Origin: Halomonas sp. UBA3074
GTDB lineage: Bacteria; Pseudomonadota; Gammaproteobacteria; Pseudomonadales; Halomonadaceae
Reading direction: 5' to 3'
NCBI RefSeq assembly: GCF_002366715.1
Contig: NZ_DFBS01000006.1
Coordinates: 1-52,528, forward strand
Length of the DNA: 52,528 nucleotides
Position 1 is the stretch's first letter; every line of letters begins with the position of its first letter. A program made the translations under genes and the position numbers. This document shows positions 1 through 7,979 of this stretch, piece after piece. The notes under the pieces are model-generated. The model was not told the DNA's origin and made no database searches. It saw only the letters and a list, made by a program, of their open reading frames with translations.

Positions 1-163
1 CCCTCAAAACGTCAACAGGCCCTATTGTGCTGTAAGCGATGGGTGAGCGGGGAAGGGGCTAAAAGCATGGTGTTCAAAAAAACAGGTAAGCCAGAAACAG
101 GCAGACAACGAATAAGTAGACAACCAATAGGTCATCACGAGATGCCTCATCGAGCCGTTAGCA

Positions 164-1327
164 ATGCCTAAAACACTGACACCCGGTGGTGGTGCGTCTT
201 TGTTGGAGCGCCCGACTGAAGGCGGGCAGCTTAACGTTAGAATAAAAGCGCACAACGATGTTCAGGCAGTCATGGCATGGCTGGACGAGTATGCGGATAG
301 CCCACAGACCTGGAAAGCGTATCGCCGGGAAGCCGAGCGGCTGCTGCTTTGGTTAACGCAGCAAGGGTTAACGCTTGCAGCAGTCGACCGAGAGCTGCTG
401 CGCCGATTTGAGCAGTTTCTCACTGACCCACAACCAAGAGAGCAGTGGGTCGGGCCATCCAAACCTCGGTCTCATCCAGCGTGGCGGCCTTTTCGTGGGC
501 CTTTATCGCCATCCAGTCGCCGCCAGAGCTTGGTCATTCTGCAAGGAATGTTTGCCTGGCTAGTAGAGGCTGGATGGGTGAGTCACAACCCGTTTCGGCT
601 GATGCGGGACAAATCACGCCGCTTGAACAATCAAACGCCGCGCATTGAGCGCTACCTGGAGAGTGATCTGTGGGCATGGCTATGGCAGTGGCTCAATGAG
701 CCGCTGCCAGCAGAGGCGGGTAGTCGGGCGCAGTTTGAGCAGGCACGGCGACGCTTTATCTTTGCGTTCGCCTATTTGCTTGCCCCGCGGATTAGTGAAA
801 TGGCGGCGGCCAATATGGGCGACTTTCAGCGCAGCGAAGGGCGCTGGTGGTGGAGCGTGGTAGGCAAGGGCAGTAAGGTGGCGAGAATTCCTCTGCCCGG
901 CGATATGCTGGATAGCCTGCTGCAATGGCGAGAAACGCTAGGCTTGCCGGATCAGCCTGATGAGCGGGAACGCACGGCTCCGGCGCTGCGCGCCCTGGAT
1001 GGTCAGCGCGGGTTGGGCGACAATCAACTATACAGGCTGATCAGGGCAACGTTTCAACAGGCAGCCTTGGCGCTTGAAGCGCAGGGCGGTGCGTCATCGC
1101 ATATCAACACGCTGCGCCAGGCAACCCCACACTGGTTACGGCACACCTCGATAACGCATCAGGCTCAATCGGGCGTTAGCCTGCGCTATCTGGCCGAGTC
1201 CGCTCGCCATGCGCGCCTTGAAACCACATCAAGATACCTACATAACGAGGACATCGAGTGGCACGGCGAACAGCAACGCCATCGTTTAGGCAATTCGCCG
1301 CCTGATAACCCCTCAAGCCACGACTGA
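164..1327 (+). CDS. Tyrosine recombinase / phage-integrase-family protein
   Basis: A site-specific recombinase of the tyrosine (phage integrase) family, 387 aa. The N-terminal third looks like a SAM-like core-binding domain (roughly residues 30-150). The catalytic domain carries the expected residues: Arg in APRISEM (about 209), His and Arg in HWLRHTS, a second His in ARHARLETT, and the nucleophilic Tyr in TSRYLHNED near the C-terminus. It therefore looks intact. It stands alone, with no excisionase, cargo genes or clear attachment sites within view. Similar stand-alone recombinases with an ...AYRREAERLLLW... N-terminus occur in many proteobacterial chromosomes. The ATG at 164 is the longest start; Met37 (272) is a shorter alternative, but residues between them already match the family N-terminal domain. 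Confidence 0.85.
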   Translation: MPKTLTPGGGASLLERPTEGGQLNVRIKAHNDVQAVMAWLDEYADSPQTWKAYRREAERLLLWLTQQGLTLAAVDRELLRRFEQFLTDPQPREQWVGPSKPRSHPAWRPFRGPLSPSSRRQSLVILQGMFAWLVEAGWVSHNPFRLMRDKSRRLNNQTPRIERYLESDLWAWLWQWLNEPLPAEAGSRAQFEQARRRFIFAFAYLLAPRISEMAAANMGDFQRSEGRWWWSVVGKGSKVARIPLPGDMLDSLLQWRETLGLPDQPDERERTAPALRALDGQRGLGDNQLYRLIRATFQQAALALEAQGGASSHINTLRQATPHWLRHTSITHQAQSGVSLRYLAESARHARLETTSRYLHNEDIEWHGEQQRHRLGNSPPDNPSSHD

Positions 1328-1332
1328 GTCGT

Positions 1333-1338
1333 TATAAT
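1333..1338 (+). promoter_or_regulatory. Candidate -10 element for sufE
   Basis: A perfect TATAAT lies 62 bases before the sufE ATG, just after the recombinase stop. No good -35 is visible at 17 bp spacing, so the promoter is tentative. Confidence 0.35.
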
Positions 1339-1400
1339 AGGGTCATTGCATTCGTCATAGAGAATGACCAACGTCATTGATCAACCTAGAAGGAAACGCC

Positions 1401-1817
1401 ATGAGCACTTCCGGCGCCGAACAGGCCCAGCAAGAGCTAATTGAAGATTTCGAGATATTCGATAACTGGATGGATCGTTATCAATACATTATCGATATGG
1501 GTAAACAGCTACCTGATTTCCCCGACGACTGGAAAAGTGAAGAGTTTAAAATCCAGGGCTGCCAGTCAAACGTATGGATGCGGCATGAAGAGGAGGGCGA
1601 CAAGCTGATTTTCAAAGCAACCTCCGATGCCGCTATCGTGTCCGGGCTGATAGCGGTACTGCTGCGTATCTACAGCGACCGCACGGCGGCTGAAATTCGC
1701 GCTACCGAACCGCACTTTTTAGCCGACTTGGGATTGGATAAGCACCTTTCGCCCACACGTAGTAATGGCCTGCATGCCATGTTGGAAAAAATCTACCACG
1801 TGGCTCAGCAGCACTAA
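1401..1817 (+). CDS. sufE: SufE-family cysteine desulfurase sulfur acceptor
   Basis: SufE accepts persulfide sulfur from the desulfurase SufS and passes it to the Fe-S scaffold. The protein is 138 aa, the usual length, and has the hallmark KIQGCQSNVW stretch with the acceptor cysteine at about residue 54. The C-terminal half (VSGLIAVLLRIY, LSPTRSNGL) is also typical. An in-frame upstream start at 1377 exists, but the ATG at 1401 is preceded by AAGGAAACGCC, a good ribosome site, and gives the standard N-terminus. No sufS, sufB or sufC lies nearby, so it is detached from a suf operon and could serve CsdA or SufS elsewhere. It converges with yidD and the two stops overlap. Confidence 0.93.
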   Translation: MSTSGAEQAQQELIEDFEIFDNWMDRYQYIIDMGKQLPDFPDDWKSEEFKIQGCQSNVWMRHEEEGDKLIFKATSDAAIVSGLIAVLLRIYSDRTAAEIRATEPHFLADLGLDKHLSPTRSNGLHAMLEKIYHVAQQH

Positions 1818-2161
1818 AGGGAGAGGTGGTCGTTGCAGCCGTCGGGCGGGGGCGCTTCCTGATCTTCACGGTAGAGCTGCTCGCTGCGACCACCCGGTAC
1901 GGGATCCATCCCCCCCGGGTTGCCGGGATGGCACTTTACGATTCGCTTGATAGCCATCCAGCCGCCCTTTAACGGCCCATGCACCTGTATGGCTTCAATG
2001 GTGTAGGACGAACAGCTTGGCCAGAACCGGCAGCGCGGCCCTAACAGGGGGCTGATCGTATATTGGTAGGTTTTAACGCAACCGATCATCACCTTCGTCA
2101 GCAGCCAGCGCAATGCTGATGTGAGGGCTGTTAGCCAACAGCTTGCGGCGAAGTGCTTCAC
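1814..2161 (-). CDS. yidD: Membrane protein insertion efficiency factor YidD
   Basis: YidD is a small membrane-associated protein thought to assist YidC-mediated membrane protein insertion. The family core is clear: VKTYQYTISPLLGPRCRFWPSCSSYTIEAI, with its conserved cysteines, then HPGNPGGMDPVP. The 115-aa frame opens with GTG at 2161, directly after the hisI stop. An ATG at 2089 (MIGCVKTYQ) gives a length closer to typical YidD and may be the real start. The gene normally lies between rnpA and yidC near the replication origin. Here it is at the end of a zur-hisI-yidD run, which is unusual. The last bases overlap the sufE stop on the other strand. Confidence 0.9.
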   Translation of the reverse strand: MKHFAASCWLTALTSALRWLLTKVMIGCVKTYQYTISPLLGPRCRFWPSCSSYTIEAIQVHGPLKGGWMAIKRIVKCHPGNPGGMDPVPGGRSEQLYREDQEAPPPDGCNDHLSL

Positions 2162-2163
2162 GG

Positions 2164-2640
2164 TTAGGACGACGCTTTTTGGCCGTAGAGCTCAGCGGGA
2201 TCGATCAGGGGCGTGCTGGTAATTGCTGTTTGCTCATGACCCACCTGCACATAGAAACAGCTACGCCGCCCGGTATGGCAGGCGGGGCCTGTCTGATCCA
2301 CCTGAAGCAGAAGGGTGTCGCCGTCGCAATCAAACGCCGCTGAGATAAGCAGCTGTTGCTGACCCGATGATTCGCCTTTACGCCAGAGTTTGCCTCTTGA
2401 CCGTGAGTAATAGCACACCCGTTGGGTGGTTAGCGTTTCTTCGAGTGCCTGCCGGTTCATCCACGCCATCATCAACACTTCTTTGGAGTCATGCTGCTGG
2501 GCAATGGCTGGGATCAAACCATCGGCATTAAAACGAACGGCTGCCAACAGGGTTGATAAAGCGGGCAAGCTATCCGCGGGGGTTGCACGCTCAAGCTGCT
2601 TAAAAAGGGCGTTGGGTGCTACTTCATCAAAACGGGACAT
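2164..2640 (-). CDS. hisI: Phosphoribosyl-AMP cyclohydrolase HisI
   Basis: Catalyses the third step of histidine biosynthesis, opening the purine ring of phosphoribosyl-AMP. Signature segments are present: MMAWMNRQAL, YYSRSRGKLWRKGESSGQ, DCDGDTLLLQVDQTGPACHTGRRSCF. The three cysteines expected to bind catalytic zinc (DCDGD, ACH, SCF) are all there, and the aspartates of DCDGD match the magnesium site. At 158 aa it is somewhat long because of about 30 extra N-terminal residues. There is no fused HisE domain. It lies 30 bases downstream of a Zur-type repressor gene, not in a his operon, which recalls Zur-controlled hisI paralogues, although its zinc ligands are intact. Confidence 0.93.
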   Translation of the reverse strand: MSRFDEVAPNALFKQLERATPADSLPALSTLLAAVRFNADGLIPAIAQQHDSKEVLMMAWMNRQALEETLTTQRVCYYSRSRGKLWRKGESSGQQQLLISAAFDCDGDTLLLQVDQTGPACHTGRRSCFYVQVGHEQTAITSTPLIDPAELYGQKASS

Positions 2641-2670
2641 ATAAACGCTACTCGCTCGCTATTCGGTGCT

Positions 2671-3129
2671 TCAGTTTGCTCGACAATCCTGACAGAGCCC
2701 TTGAAGCTCGATGGTTTGGCGCTCAACATTGAATCCTTGGCTTTTTGCCAGTGCCGCCAACTGGTCACTGATCTCGTCTAAATGTAGCTCTTCGACATAA
2801 CCGCAGTGACGGCATATCAGAAGCTGGAAACCATGAGCGTGCTCAGGACACGCACACGCCACATAGGCGTTCTGGGATTCAATGCGGTGCACTAAGCCTT
2901 GATCAATCAAGAATTCAAGCGCCCGGTAAACCGTCGGTGGCCGAGCAGCCGCATGTTCCGTCGACAGCTTGTCGAGCAGATCGTACGCTTTTAGCCCACC
3001 CCCATTTTCGGCAATTAGCTCTAATACGCGCCTGCGTATAGGGGTGAAACGAACGCCTCGAATATGGCATTGAGACTCCGCCTGCTGCAGTAGTGTATTC
3101 GCTTGGGTCATGGGCAACTCATTGGACAT
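2671..3129 (-). CDS. zur: Fur-family zinc uptake regulator, Zur-like
   Basis: A metal-dependent repressor of the Fur superfamily, 152 aa from the ATG at 3129. The winged-helix region includes GVRFTPIRRRVLELI and PPTVYRALEFLIDQGLVHRIES. A CACPEHAHGFQLLICRHCG segment follows, and the C-terminus has LCQDC. The two CxxC pairs (ICRHC and LCQDC) match the structural zinc site of Zur, and the sequence is closer to Zur than to Fur or PerR. An upstream in-frame start at 3192 adds 21 atypical residues and is less likely. The gene is probably cotranscribed with hisI and yidD, but no znuABC genes are present in the window. Confidence 0.85.
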   Translation of the reverse strand: MSNELPMTQANTLLQQAESQCHIRGVRFTPIRRRVLELIAENGGGLKAYDLLDKLSTEHAAARPPTVYRALEFLIDQGLVHRIESQNAYVACACPEHAHGFQLLICRHCGYVEELHLDEISDQLAALAKSQGFNVERQTIELQGLCQDCRAN

Positions 3130-3197
3130 TATTAGCCTAGATTCTGGCCTACCATTGCTGCTGGCCAGCCCTAGGCGCTTACCTACACGCAACCAGT

Positions 3198-4196
3198 CTA
3201 CGCGCTGGAGGAGGCGGTGTCAGGGCTTTCTACCAACTCACTTTGACGGGCAAAGTGATGCTGGGCAAAGGCAACACGCTGTTTGGCAGGCACGCCGTCC
3301 GGTTGACGTTCAATGAGGTCTAGGCGACGGCGTAACCCTTCACCATTGGTCATCTGAATGGCGAGACCGGGGCGCGCATTAAGTTCGAGAAGCATGGGCC
3401 CATGCTTGCGATCCAGCACCATGTCGGTGCCTAAATAGCCCAGCCCCGTCATCTCGTAACAGCCTGCCGCCAAGTTCAGCAGGGTGTCCCATTGCGGCAC
3501 CACTAAGCTCGCTAAATCGTGGCCTGTATCCGGGTGGCTAAAGCAGGGGCGGTCAAACTGAACGGCGCGCAGGGCAGCTCCCGTCGCAATGTTTAAACCT
3601 ACCCCAACGGCCCCCTGATGTAAGTTTGCCTTGCCGTCAGAGGCGGCGGTGGATAAGCGCATCATCGCCATGACTGGGTAGCCCTTGAAGACGATAACCC
3701 TGATATCGGGAACCCCCTCGTAGGTGTAATCCATCAAGCTTTCATCAAAATTGATCAGTGTCTCAATCACCGCCACATCTGGCGAGCCGCCCAGTGAGTA
3801 GAGGCCCGACAGAATATTTGAGACATGCCGCTCGACATCGGTAATCGACAGTTGGGCACCGCTTGGTTTGATAAAGGCGTTATCTTCCACCTTTTCAATG
3901 ACCAGGATGCCCTTACCGCCACTGCCTTTCGCAGGCTTTATCACAAAGCCGGCATGACCGGTAAGCATCTCGCCGATGTGCTTCACCCCAAATTGGGTGG
4001 TCACCGTGCCGATCAGCTCTGGCGATGTAATCCCATACTGCTGGGCAAGCAGCTTGGTTTTTAGCTTATCGTCCACGAGTGGATAGAGTCGGCGGCTATT
4101 GTAACGGCCAATGTAGCGGATATTGCGCCGATTCATACCGATGATGCCCTTGTCGCGCAGGCGCGTGGGCCAGGTCCAGTTTTTCAACCAGCTCAT
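3198..4196 (-). CDS. Alpha-L-glutamate ligase-like (RimK-related) ATP-grasp protein
   Basis: A RimK-related ATP-grasp enzyme, 332 aa, of the family often annotated as alpha-L-glutamate ligase-like protein. ATP-grasp features are visible: the phosphate-binding loop GFVIKPAKGSGGKGILVIE (about residues 83-101), PDIRVIVFKGYPVMAMMRLST, and metal-binding LGTDMVLDRKHGPMLLELNARPGLAIQ. By analogy it should activate a carboxylate with ATP and join it to an amine. The substrate is unknown. Its ATG overlaps the stop of the transglutaminase-like membrane protein (ATGA), so the two are translationally coupled. The trio with the retropepsin-like lipoprotein recurs in gammaproteobacteria, which suggests an envelope peptide or protein modification role. 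Confidence 0.88.
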   Translation of the reverse strand: MSWLKNWTWPTRLRDKGIIGMNRRNIRYIGRYNSRRLYPLVDDKLKTKLLAQQYGITSPELIGTVTTQFGVKHIGEMLTGHAGFVIKPAKGSGGKGILVIEKVEDNAFIKPSGAQLSITDVERHVSNILSGLYSLGGSPDVAVIETLINFDESLMDYTYEGVPDIRVIVFKGYPVMAMMRLSTAASDGKANLHQGAVGVGLNIATGAALRAVQFDRPCFSHPDTGHDLASLVVPQWDTLLNLAAGCYEMTGLGYLGTDMVLDRKHGPMLLELNARPGLAIQMTNGEGLRRRLDLIERQPDGVPAKQRVAFAQHHFARQSELVESPDTASSSA

Positions 4197-5716
4197 GAGG
4201 GTTTCTCATCATCAGTGATGGGCTTAAAGCGACGCAGCTCCAGTAGGCGGTACCCGGTGTAGTTACCCAACAGCAGGATCAATGCCATCAATATCAACTG
4301 AACGCCCAGGAAGTTGAACGTGATATGGCGTACCCAAGGATTGTTCATTGCCAAGTAAGCCAAGATAGCGGTAATCAAACTGCCGCCACCCTGTATGAGT
4401 ACCTGCTTGGGGCCTTCCTCTTCCCACAAAATCGACATCCGTTCGATGGTCCAGGCCAGAATGATCATCGGGAAGAAGGTAATCGTTAAGCCAGCACTCA
4501 GCCCCATACGATAGGCCAGCACGGTAAAGATGGAGATGATCGCTATCACCGTAATGATGACCGCGGACACCCTAGCCACCAGTAGTAAATTCAAGTAAGA
4601 GAGATAGTTACGGATAATCAGGCCAACCGCGACGATCAATAGAAAGCCGATCAGGCCGGTGGGCAGGGTGGTTTGAATGAAGGCGAGGGCGATCAATACC
4701 GGCATAAACGTGCCGGAGGTCTTGATGCCCACCAAGACACGCAAGAAAACCACCATCAACGCGCCAATCGGAATCAACAGGATGGTTTGGAACAGCGCCT
4801 GCTCTTCCAGCGGCAGGCTGTGAATAGAGAAGTTGAGTAGGGTGTCTTCAGAATAGTGGTTACGTACCGCCGCCGAGGCTGGCTGGTCATGGGTCATCAT
4901 CGAGAACGTCACCCGCGAATTGGTGCCGCCCTGAACTTCCAGAACGGCGCGACCGCCGGTTTCCCACAGCAGCAGATTATCAGGCTTACCCTGTTCGCCG
5001 GTTAAGGGGTTGAAAATAGCCCACTGTTCCCCCGATTCGTCAAAGACTTGAATCCAGCTACTCAGCGTTTGTCGACGGCGTCCATCCTCCAGCAGCAGGC
5101 CACTTACTTCGCGCGCGGACACGCCCGCTTGGTTTAACAAGCGCACCACCAGGGCTGCCGGGTTCTCTTGGGAAAGCAGAAGCCGGGCGTTTTCTTCTTG
5201 CCGCTCACCGTTCACATCACGGATTAACTCGCGGGCAAACGTCGCATTGTTAGCGCTGCGCGCCCAGGCTTGTTCGATTAGCTGACTAGCCGCCGTTTCG
5301 TAAGGGCTTTCCCAGGGGGTCGCAGGCGACATTTGAGGCGGTGTTTGCACCGGCGAACGGGCATCTTGCGATACCAGCATTTGCACGGAGTAATAAAGCG
5401 TTTGGCTGCCTGCTGCCTCACGGATCGTCCATTGCGCCGTGCGGCCAAGCTCGTCCGCTTGATAGGCTAGGCCATAGCCTGACGATGCAGTGTTTTCGGT
5501 TAAAACGCGATAACCCGCCTGATGAGAGGGCAGCGCCAAGTCGACCTGTACAGGGCCATCTTGCGCATTAAAAGTGATGCCTGCTTCGATTTCCCAAACC
5601 TGACGCTGCTCACCGGGTAACCAGGGAATTTCAAACTGGACATGGCGATGTACGCTGGTGGCCACACCCGCCACCAATAGCAAGCCGACAATAATATAAA
5701 ACATTAACCGTGACAT
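4193..5716 (-). CDS. Inactive transglutaminase fused to seven-helix membrane domain
   Basis: A 507-aa inner-membrane protein of the inactive-transglutaminase / 7TM family. It starts with a signal-anchor helix (LMFYIIVGLLLVAGVATSV), followed by a soluble, presumably periplasmic region of about 300 residues resembling a transglutaminase fold without an obvious Cys-His-Asp triad. From about residue 310 come seven hydrophobic segments (for example FQTILLIPIGALMVVFL, GLIGFLLIVAVGLII, VSAVIITVIAIISIFTVL). It is the middle gene of a cassette: 38 bases after the lipoprotein gene and overlapping the ATP-grasp gene by 4 bases. It may present a peptide substrate or signal across the membrane to the cytoplasmic ligase; that is inference. 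Confidence 0.87.
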   Translation of the reverse strand: MSRLMFYIIVGLLLVAGVATSVHRHVQFEIPWLPGEQRQVWEIEAGITFNAQDGPVQVDLALPSHQAGYRVLTENTASSGYGLAYQADELGRTAQWTIREAAGSQTLYYSVQMLVSQDARSPVQTPPQMSPATPWESPYETAASQLIEQAWARSANNATFARELIRDVNGERQEENARLLLSQENPAALVVRLLNQAGVSAREVSGLLLEDGRRRQTLSSWIQVFDESGEQWAIFNPLTGEQGKPDNLLLWETGGRAVLEVQGGTNSRVTFSMMTHDQPASAAVRNHYSEDTLLNFSIHSLPLEEQALFQTILLIPIGALMVVFLRVLVGIKTSGTFMPVLIALAFIQTTLPTGLIGFLLIVAVGLIIRNYLSYLNLLLVARVSAVIITVIAIISIFTVLAYRMGLSAGLTITFFPMIILAWTIERMSILWEEEGPKQVLIQGGGSLITAILAYLAMNNPWVRHITFNFLGVQLILMALILLLGNYTGYRLLELRRFKPITDDEKPS

Positions 5717-5754
5717 GGAGATTCCTTTCAGCGTATAGCGCCAGGGGAGAGCAG

Positions 5755-6591
5755 TTACTCTTCTGTATCGTCTTGATCGGCCGCTTCGTCTTCAGCAGCT
5801 TGATCGGCTGGCTCGCCACCAGGAAACTCGGGGCGGTCATGCAGGTAAGTGTCGGCCACATCAATGACGGCTATATCCATCAAAAAACGCCGGCCAAGCA
5901 GTACCGGGTAATCCAAATGGGAGCGGTCATTAAGCGTAAATTCGACGTTTTCACGGATAGGGCCAAGCGTCATCAATAGGGAAATGACCGGCCGTGACTC
6001 TTCGCCCGATGCTTGAACAATACGCACCCGACGCACGATCGGCGCTTCCACCCATTCATCGCGCTGGGATTCAACGGCCACATCGTCATCGTTGAGCGCT
6101 AGCTTGAAGCGCACCCAGTCTTCGCCGTCGCGCTCAAAGCGCGTAATGTCTGCCGCAGAAAGCGATGAAGTATTGGCGCCAGAATCGACACGCGCTTTCA
6201 GGTAAGTACCCAAGCTGGGCAGGCCGACCCATTCACTTCGACCCAGCAGCGTTTTGGTGCTTAGCGTTTCATCCACTTCACACTCTTCACGGATAATGAC
6301 CGGTTCGTCACCACGCGCTTCTAACTGCTGAACGTCTTGGCGCAATGAACGTAACAAGCTGCCCACTTCACGCACGTCGGCTGTGAGCACCTGCTGTTGG
6401 TCGAGCTGGCGTGACTGAATCTCTGAGTGAGTGTCACATTGCTGTGCCAGTTGAGTCTCTAATTCAAGGATACGATTATTAAAAGACGCTTCGCTTAGTG
6501 GAGGCGGTTCATTCGTTTCTGGCTGGGTTGCTGCACAGCCTGCAATAGAAAGCGACAAGCCAGCTATAAGCCACAAAACACCTGGGCGCAT
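5755..6591 (-). CDS. Retropepsin-like (RimK/LysX-associated) periplasmic lipoprotein
   Basis: A 278-aa protein with a lipoprotein signal peptide ending in the lipobox SIAGC (Cys about residue 19). A short coiled-coil region follows, then a domain of the family called ATP-dependent zinc protease or RimK/LysX. The key motif is YLKARVDSGANTSSLSA, whose DSGA resembles the aspartic protease (retropepsin) active site, followed by a second conserved stretch LDYPVLLGRRFLMDIAVIDV. The C-terminus is very acidic. It is the first gene of the cassette with the transglutaminase-like membrane protein and the ATP-grasp ligase. A good ribosome site (AAGGA) precedes the ATG. The protease function is inferred from the motif only. 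Confidence 0.85.
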   Translation of the reverse strand: MRPGVLWLIAGLSLSIAGCAATQPETNEPPPLSEASFNNRILELETQLAQQCDTHSEIQSRQLDQQQVLTADVREVGSLLRSLRQDVQQLEARGDEPVIIREECEVDETLSTKTLLGRSEWVGLPSLGTYLKARVDSGANTSSLSAADITRFERDGEDWVRFKLALNDDDVAVESQRDEWVEAPIVRRVRIVQASGEESRPVISLLMTLGPIRENVEFTLNDRSHLDYPVLLGRRFLMDIAVIDVADTYLHDRPEFPGGEPADQAAEDEAADQDDTEE

Positions 6592-6818
6592 AACGAGAGA
6601 TATCCTTGGACAATAGGTGGGGGGAATAATAAGGAGATGGGCGACGAGTGTCCAACGCCATCAATGTTTTTCAAGCACTCAGTTTACTTGATTTAACATA
6701 ATATATATTAAGCGAACCCATTGAAGATTGAGTAGCGACAAGTGGTTAGCTGCCCTATGCTAGTGAAATGTTTTACCGTAGTTGTATCTATGCCCATTCT
6801 GAATATAGGAAATATGCC

Positions 6819-7355
6819 ATGTTCTCCTTTCTGCGTATTAGTTTTTTCACCCTGCTGTTTCTACTCACGGGCTGCGCCGGTGTTGATATCGAAGAGTACG
6901 CTGGCTCAGAGCCTCGTCTGGATATCGCCGAGTACTTTACCGGAACCACCAGAGCCTGGGGTATGGTTCAAGACTATTCGGGTGAAGTACAGCGCCGTTT
7001 CACCGTGGAGATCGAAGGAACCTACGAAGACGACACGCTTACGCTGGATGAGTCTTTCGTGTTTTCAGACGGTGAAACCGATCGTCGTGTATGGACATTT
7101 AAGCGCATTGACGACCACCGTTGGGTCGGCACTGCTAGCGATGTTGAGGGCCAGGTTGAAGCCCGTCAATACGGGCATGCTTTCCACATGCGTTATCCAC
7201 TTGAGATTGCTATTGATGGTCGTATGATCACGTTCACTATGGATGACTGGATGTATCTTCAACCGGATGGCCGCTTGATCAACAAGACGGCCATGCGCAA
7301 ATTCGGTTTTACGTTGGGTGAGATCACGCTCGTCTTTGAAAAAGCGAATGATTGA
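6819..7355 (+). CDS. DUF3833 family lipoprotein
   Basis: A 178-aa predicted lipoprotein: hydrophobic signal FLRISFFTLLFLLTGC with lipobox LTGC, then a beta-rich domain characteristic of DUF3833 (LDIAEYFTGTTRAWGMVQDYSGEV..., DWMYLQPDGRLINKTAMRKFGF). The molecular function of this family is not known to me; the fold is probably a lipocalin-like barrel. The ATG at 6819 is preferred over one at 6768 because it is preceded by TAGGA and starts right at the signal peptide. It is divergent from the retropepsin cassette and convergent with ectC, with a shared bidirectional terminator between. Confidence 0.85.
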   Translation: MFSFLRISFFTLLFLLTGCAGVDIEEYAGSEPRLDIAEYFTGTTRAWGMVQDYSGEVQRRFTVEIEGTYEDDTLTLDESFVFSDGETDRRVWTFKRIDDHRWVGTASDVEGQVEARQYGHAFHMRYPLEIAIDGRMITFTMDDWMYLQPDGRLINKTAMRKFGFTLGEITLVFEKAND

Positions 7356-7419
7356 TCCACTTTTTTGCAGCATCGCTAGCCTGCCCAATCGCCGTTAGCC
7401 TCGTAATAGCTTTCCAACT

Positions 7420-7455
7420 AAAAAAGCAGCCCGCTATTCTGCAGGCTGCTTTTTT
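7420..7455. terminator. Bidirectional terminator between DUF3833 gene and ectC
   Basis: A 12-bp perfect stem (7420-7431 with 7444-7455; AAAAAAGCAGCC against GGCTGCTTTTTT) around a 12-base loop. The flanking A and T runs give a U-tract in both directions, fitting the convergent genes on either side. Confidence 0.9.
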
Positions 7456-7495
7456 CATTCTAGGCTGACGCTGTCAGGTATTTCGTCACCCAGTA

Positions 7496-7888
7496 TCACT
7501 CAGGTGCTGCGTAAGAGCCGTCTTCCTGGTGTACTTCGTTGCCCGTAATGGGGGGCGTGAAGACACAAGCAACCGTCATGCCTTTCTCTTTACCGCGCAG
7601 CAGATGCTCATCATGCTGATCTAGCAGGTAAATATCGCCTGCTTTGATCGGCCAGATTTTGCCATCGGCCAGCGTTTCTACTTCGCCTTCACCTTCATAG
7701 CAAAACACTGCTTCGTAGTGATTTTTGTAATGAATGTGAGTCTCGGTACCGGGGAAAATACGGGTTATATGGAACGAGAAACCTGCGTTGTCGTTAGCCA
7801 AAACCAGGCGTGTGCTATCCCAGTTACCGTTTTCAGCAGTCACTAGGCGTTCTGTTTTGCGTGCTTCTTCGAGGTTACGAACGATCAT
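7496..7888 (-). CDS. ectC: L-ectoine synthase
   Basis: EctC closes N-gamma-acetyl-L-2,4-diaminobutyrate to ectoine, the main compatible solute of halophiles. The 130-aa protein has the full family signature: MIVRNLEEARKTERLV at the start, the cupin segments THIHYKNHYEAVFCYEGEGEVE and GDIYLLDQHDEHLLRG with likely iron-binding Glu, Tyr and His, and VFTPPITGNEVH. The ATG at 7888 gives the canonical N-terminus and has GGAG 8 bases upstream; a start six codons earlier is not needed. It is the last gene of ectABC, 91 bases behind ectB, and ends at a strong terminator. Confidence 0.97.
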   Translation of the reverse strand: MIVRNLEEARKTERLVTAENGNWDSTRLVLANDNAGFSFHITRIFPGTETHIHYKNHYEAVFCYEGEGEVETLADGKIWPIKAGDIYLLDQHDEHLLRGKEKGMTVACVFTPPITGNEVHQEDGSYAAPE

Positions 7889-7979
7889 AGAAGTACTCCA
7901 TAGCATAGCGACTAGCGATTACCAGCCGCGGTTTCCCTAACGAATCAGGCGTGATCCCACGCTTTATCCTAACGTCAAA

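Noticed and set aside
153..245. Integron attC-like pieces (GTTAGCA and AACGTTAG with a GCCCG/CGGGC hairpin between) at the start of the recombinase gene
   Set aside because: The core sites do not match both attC ends, no second copy or cassette is present, and most of it is coding sequence for the recombinase N-terminus.
6742..7227. Plus-strand frame overlapping the DUF3833 gene
   Set aside because: It is a shifted-frame shadow; the DUF3833 frame has a lipobox, a ribosome site and family motifs, and this one has none.
7889..7979. Sigma-54 promoter in front of ectC, as reported for Halomonas elongata
   Set aside because: I found no convincing GG-N10-GC type pair with TGGCAC/TTGC similarity in the ectB-ectC gap.
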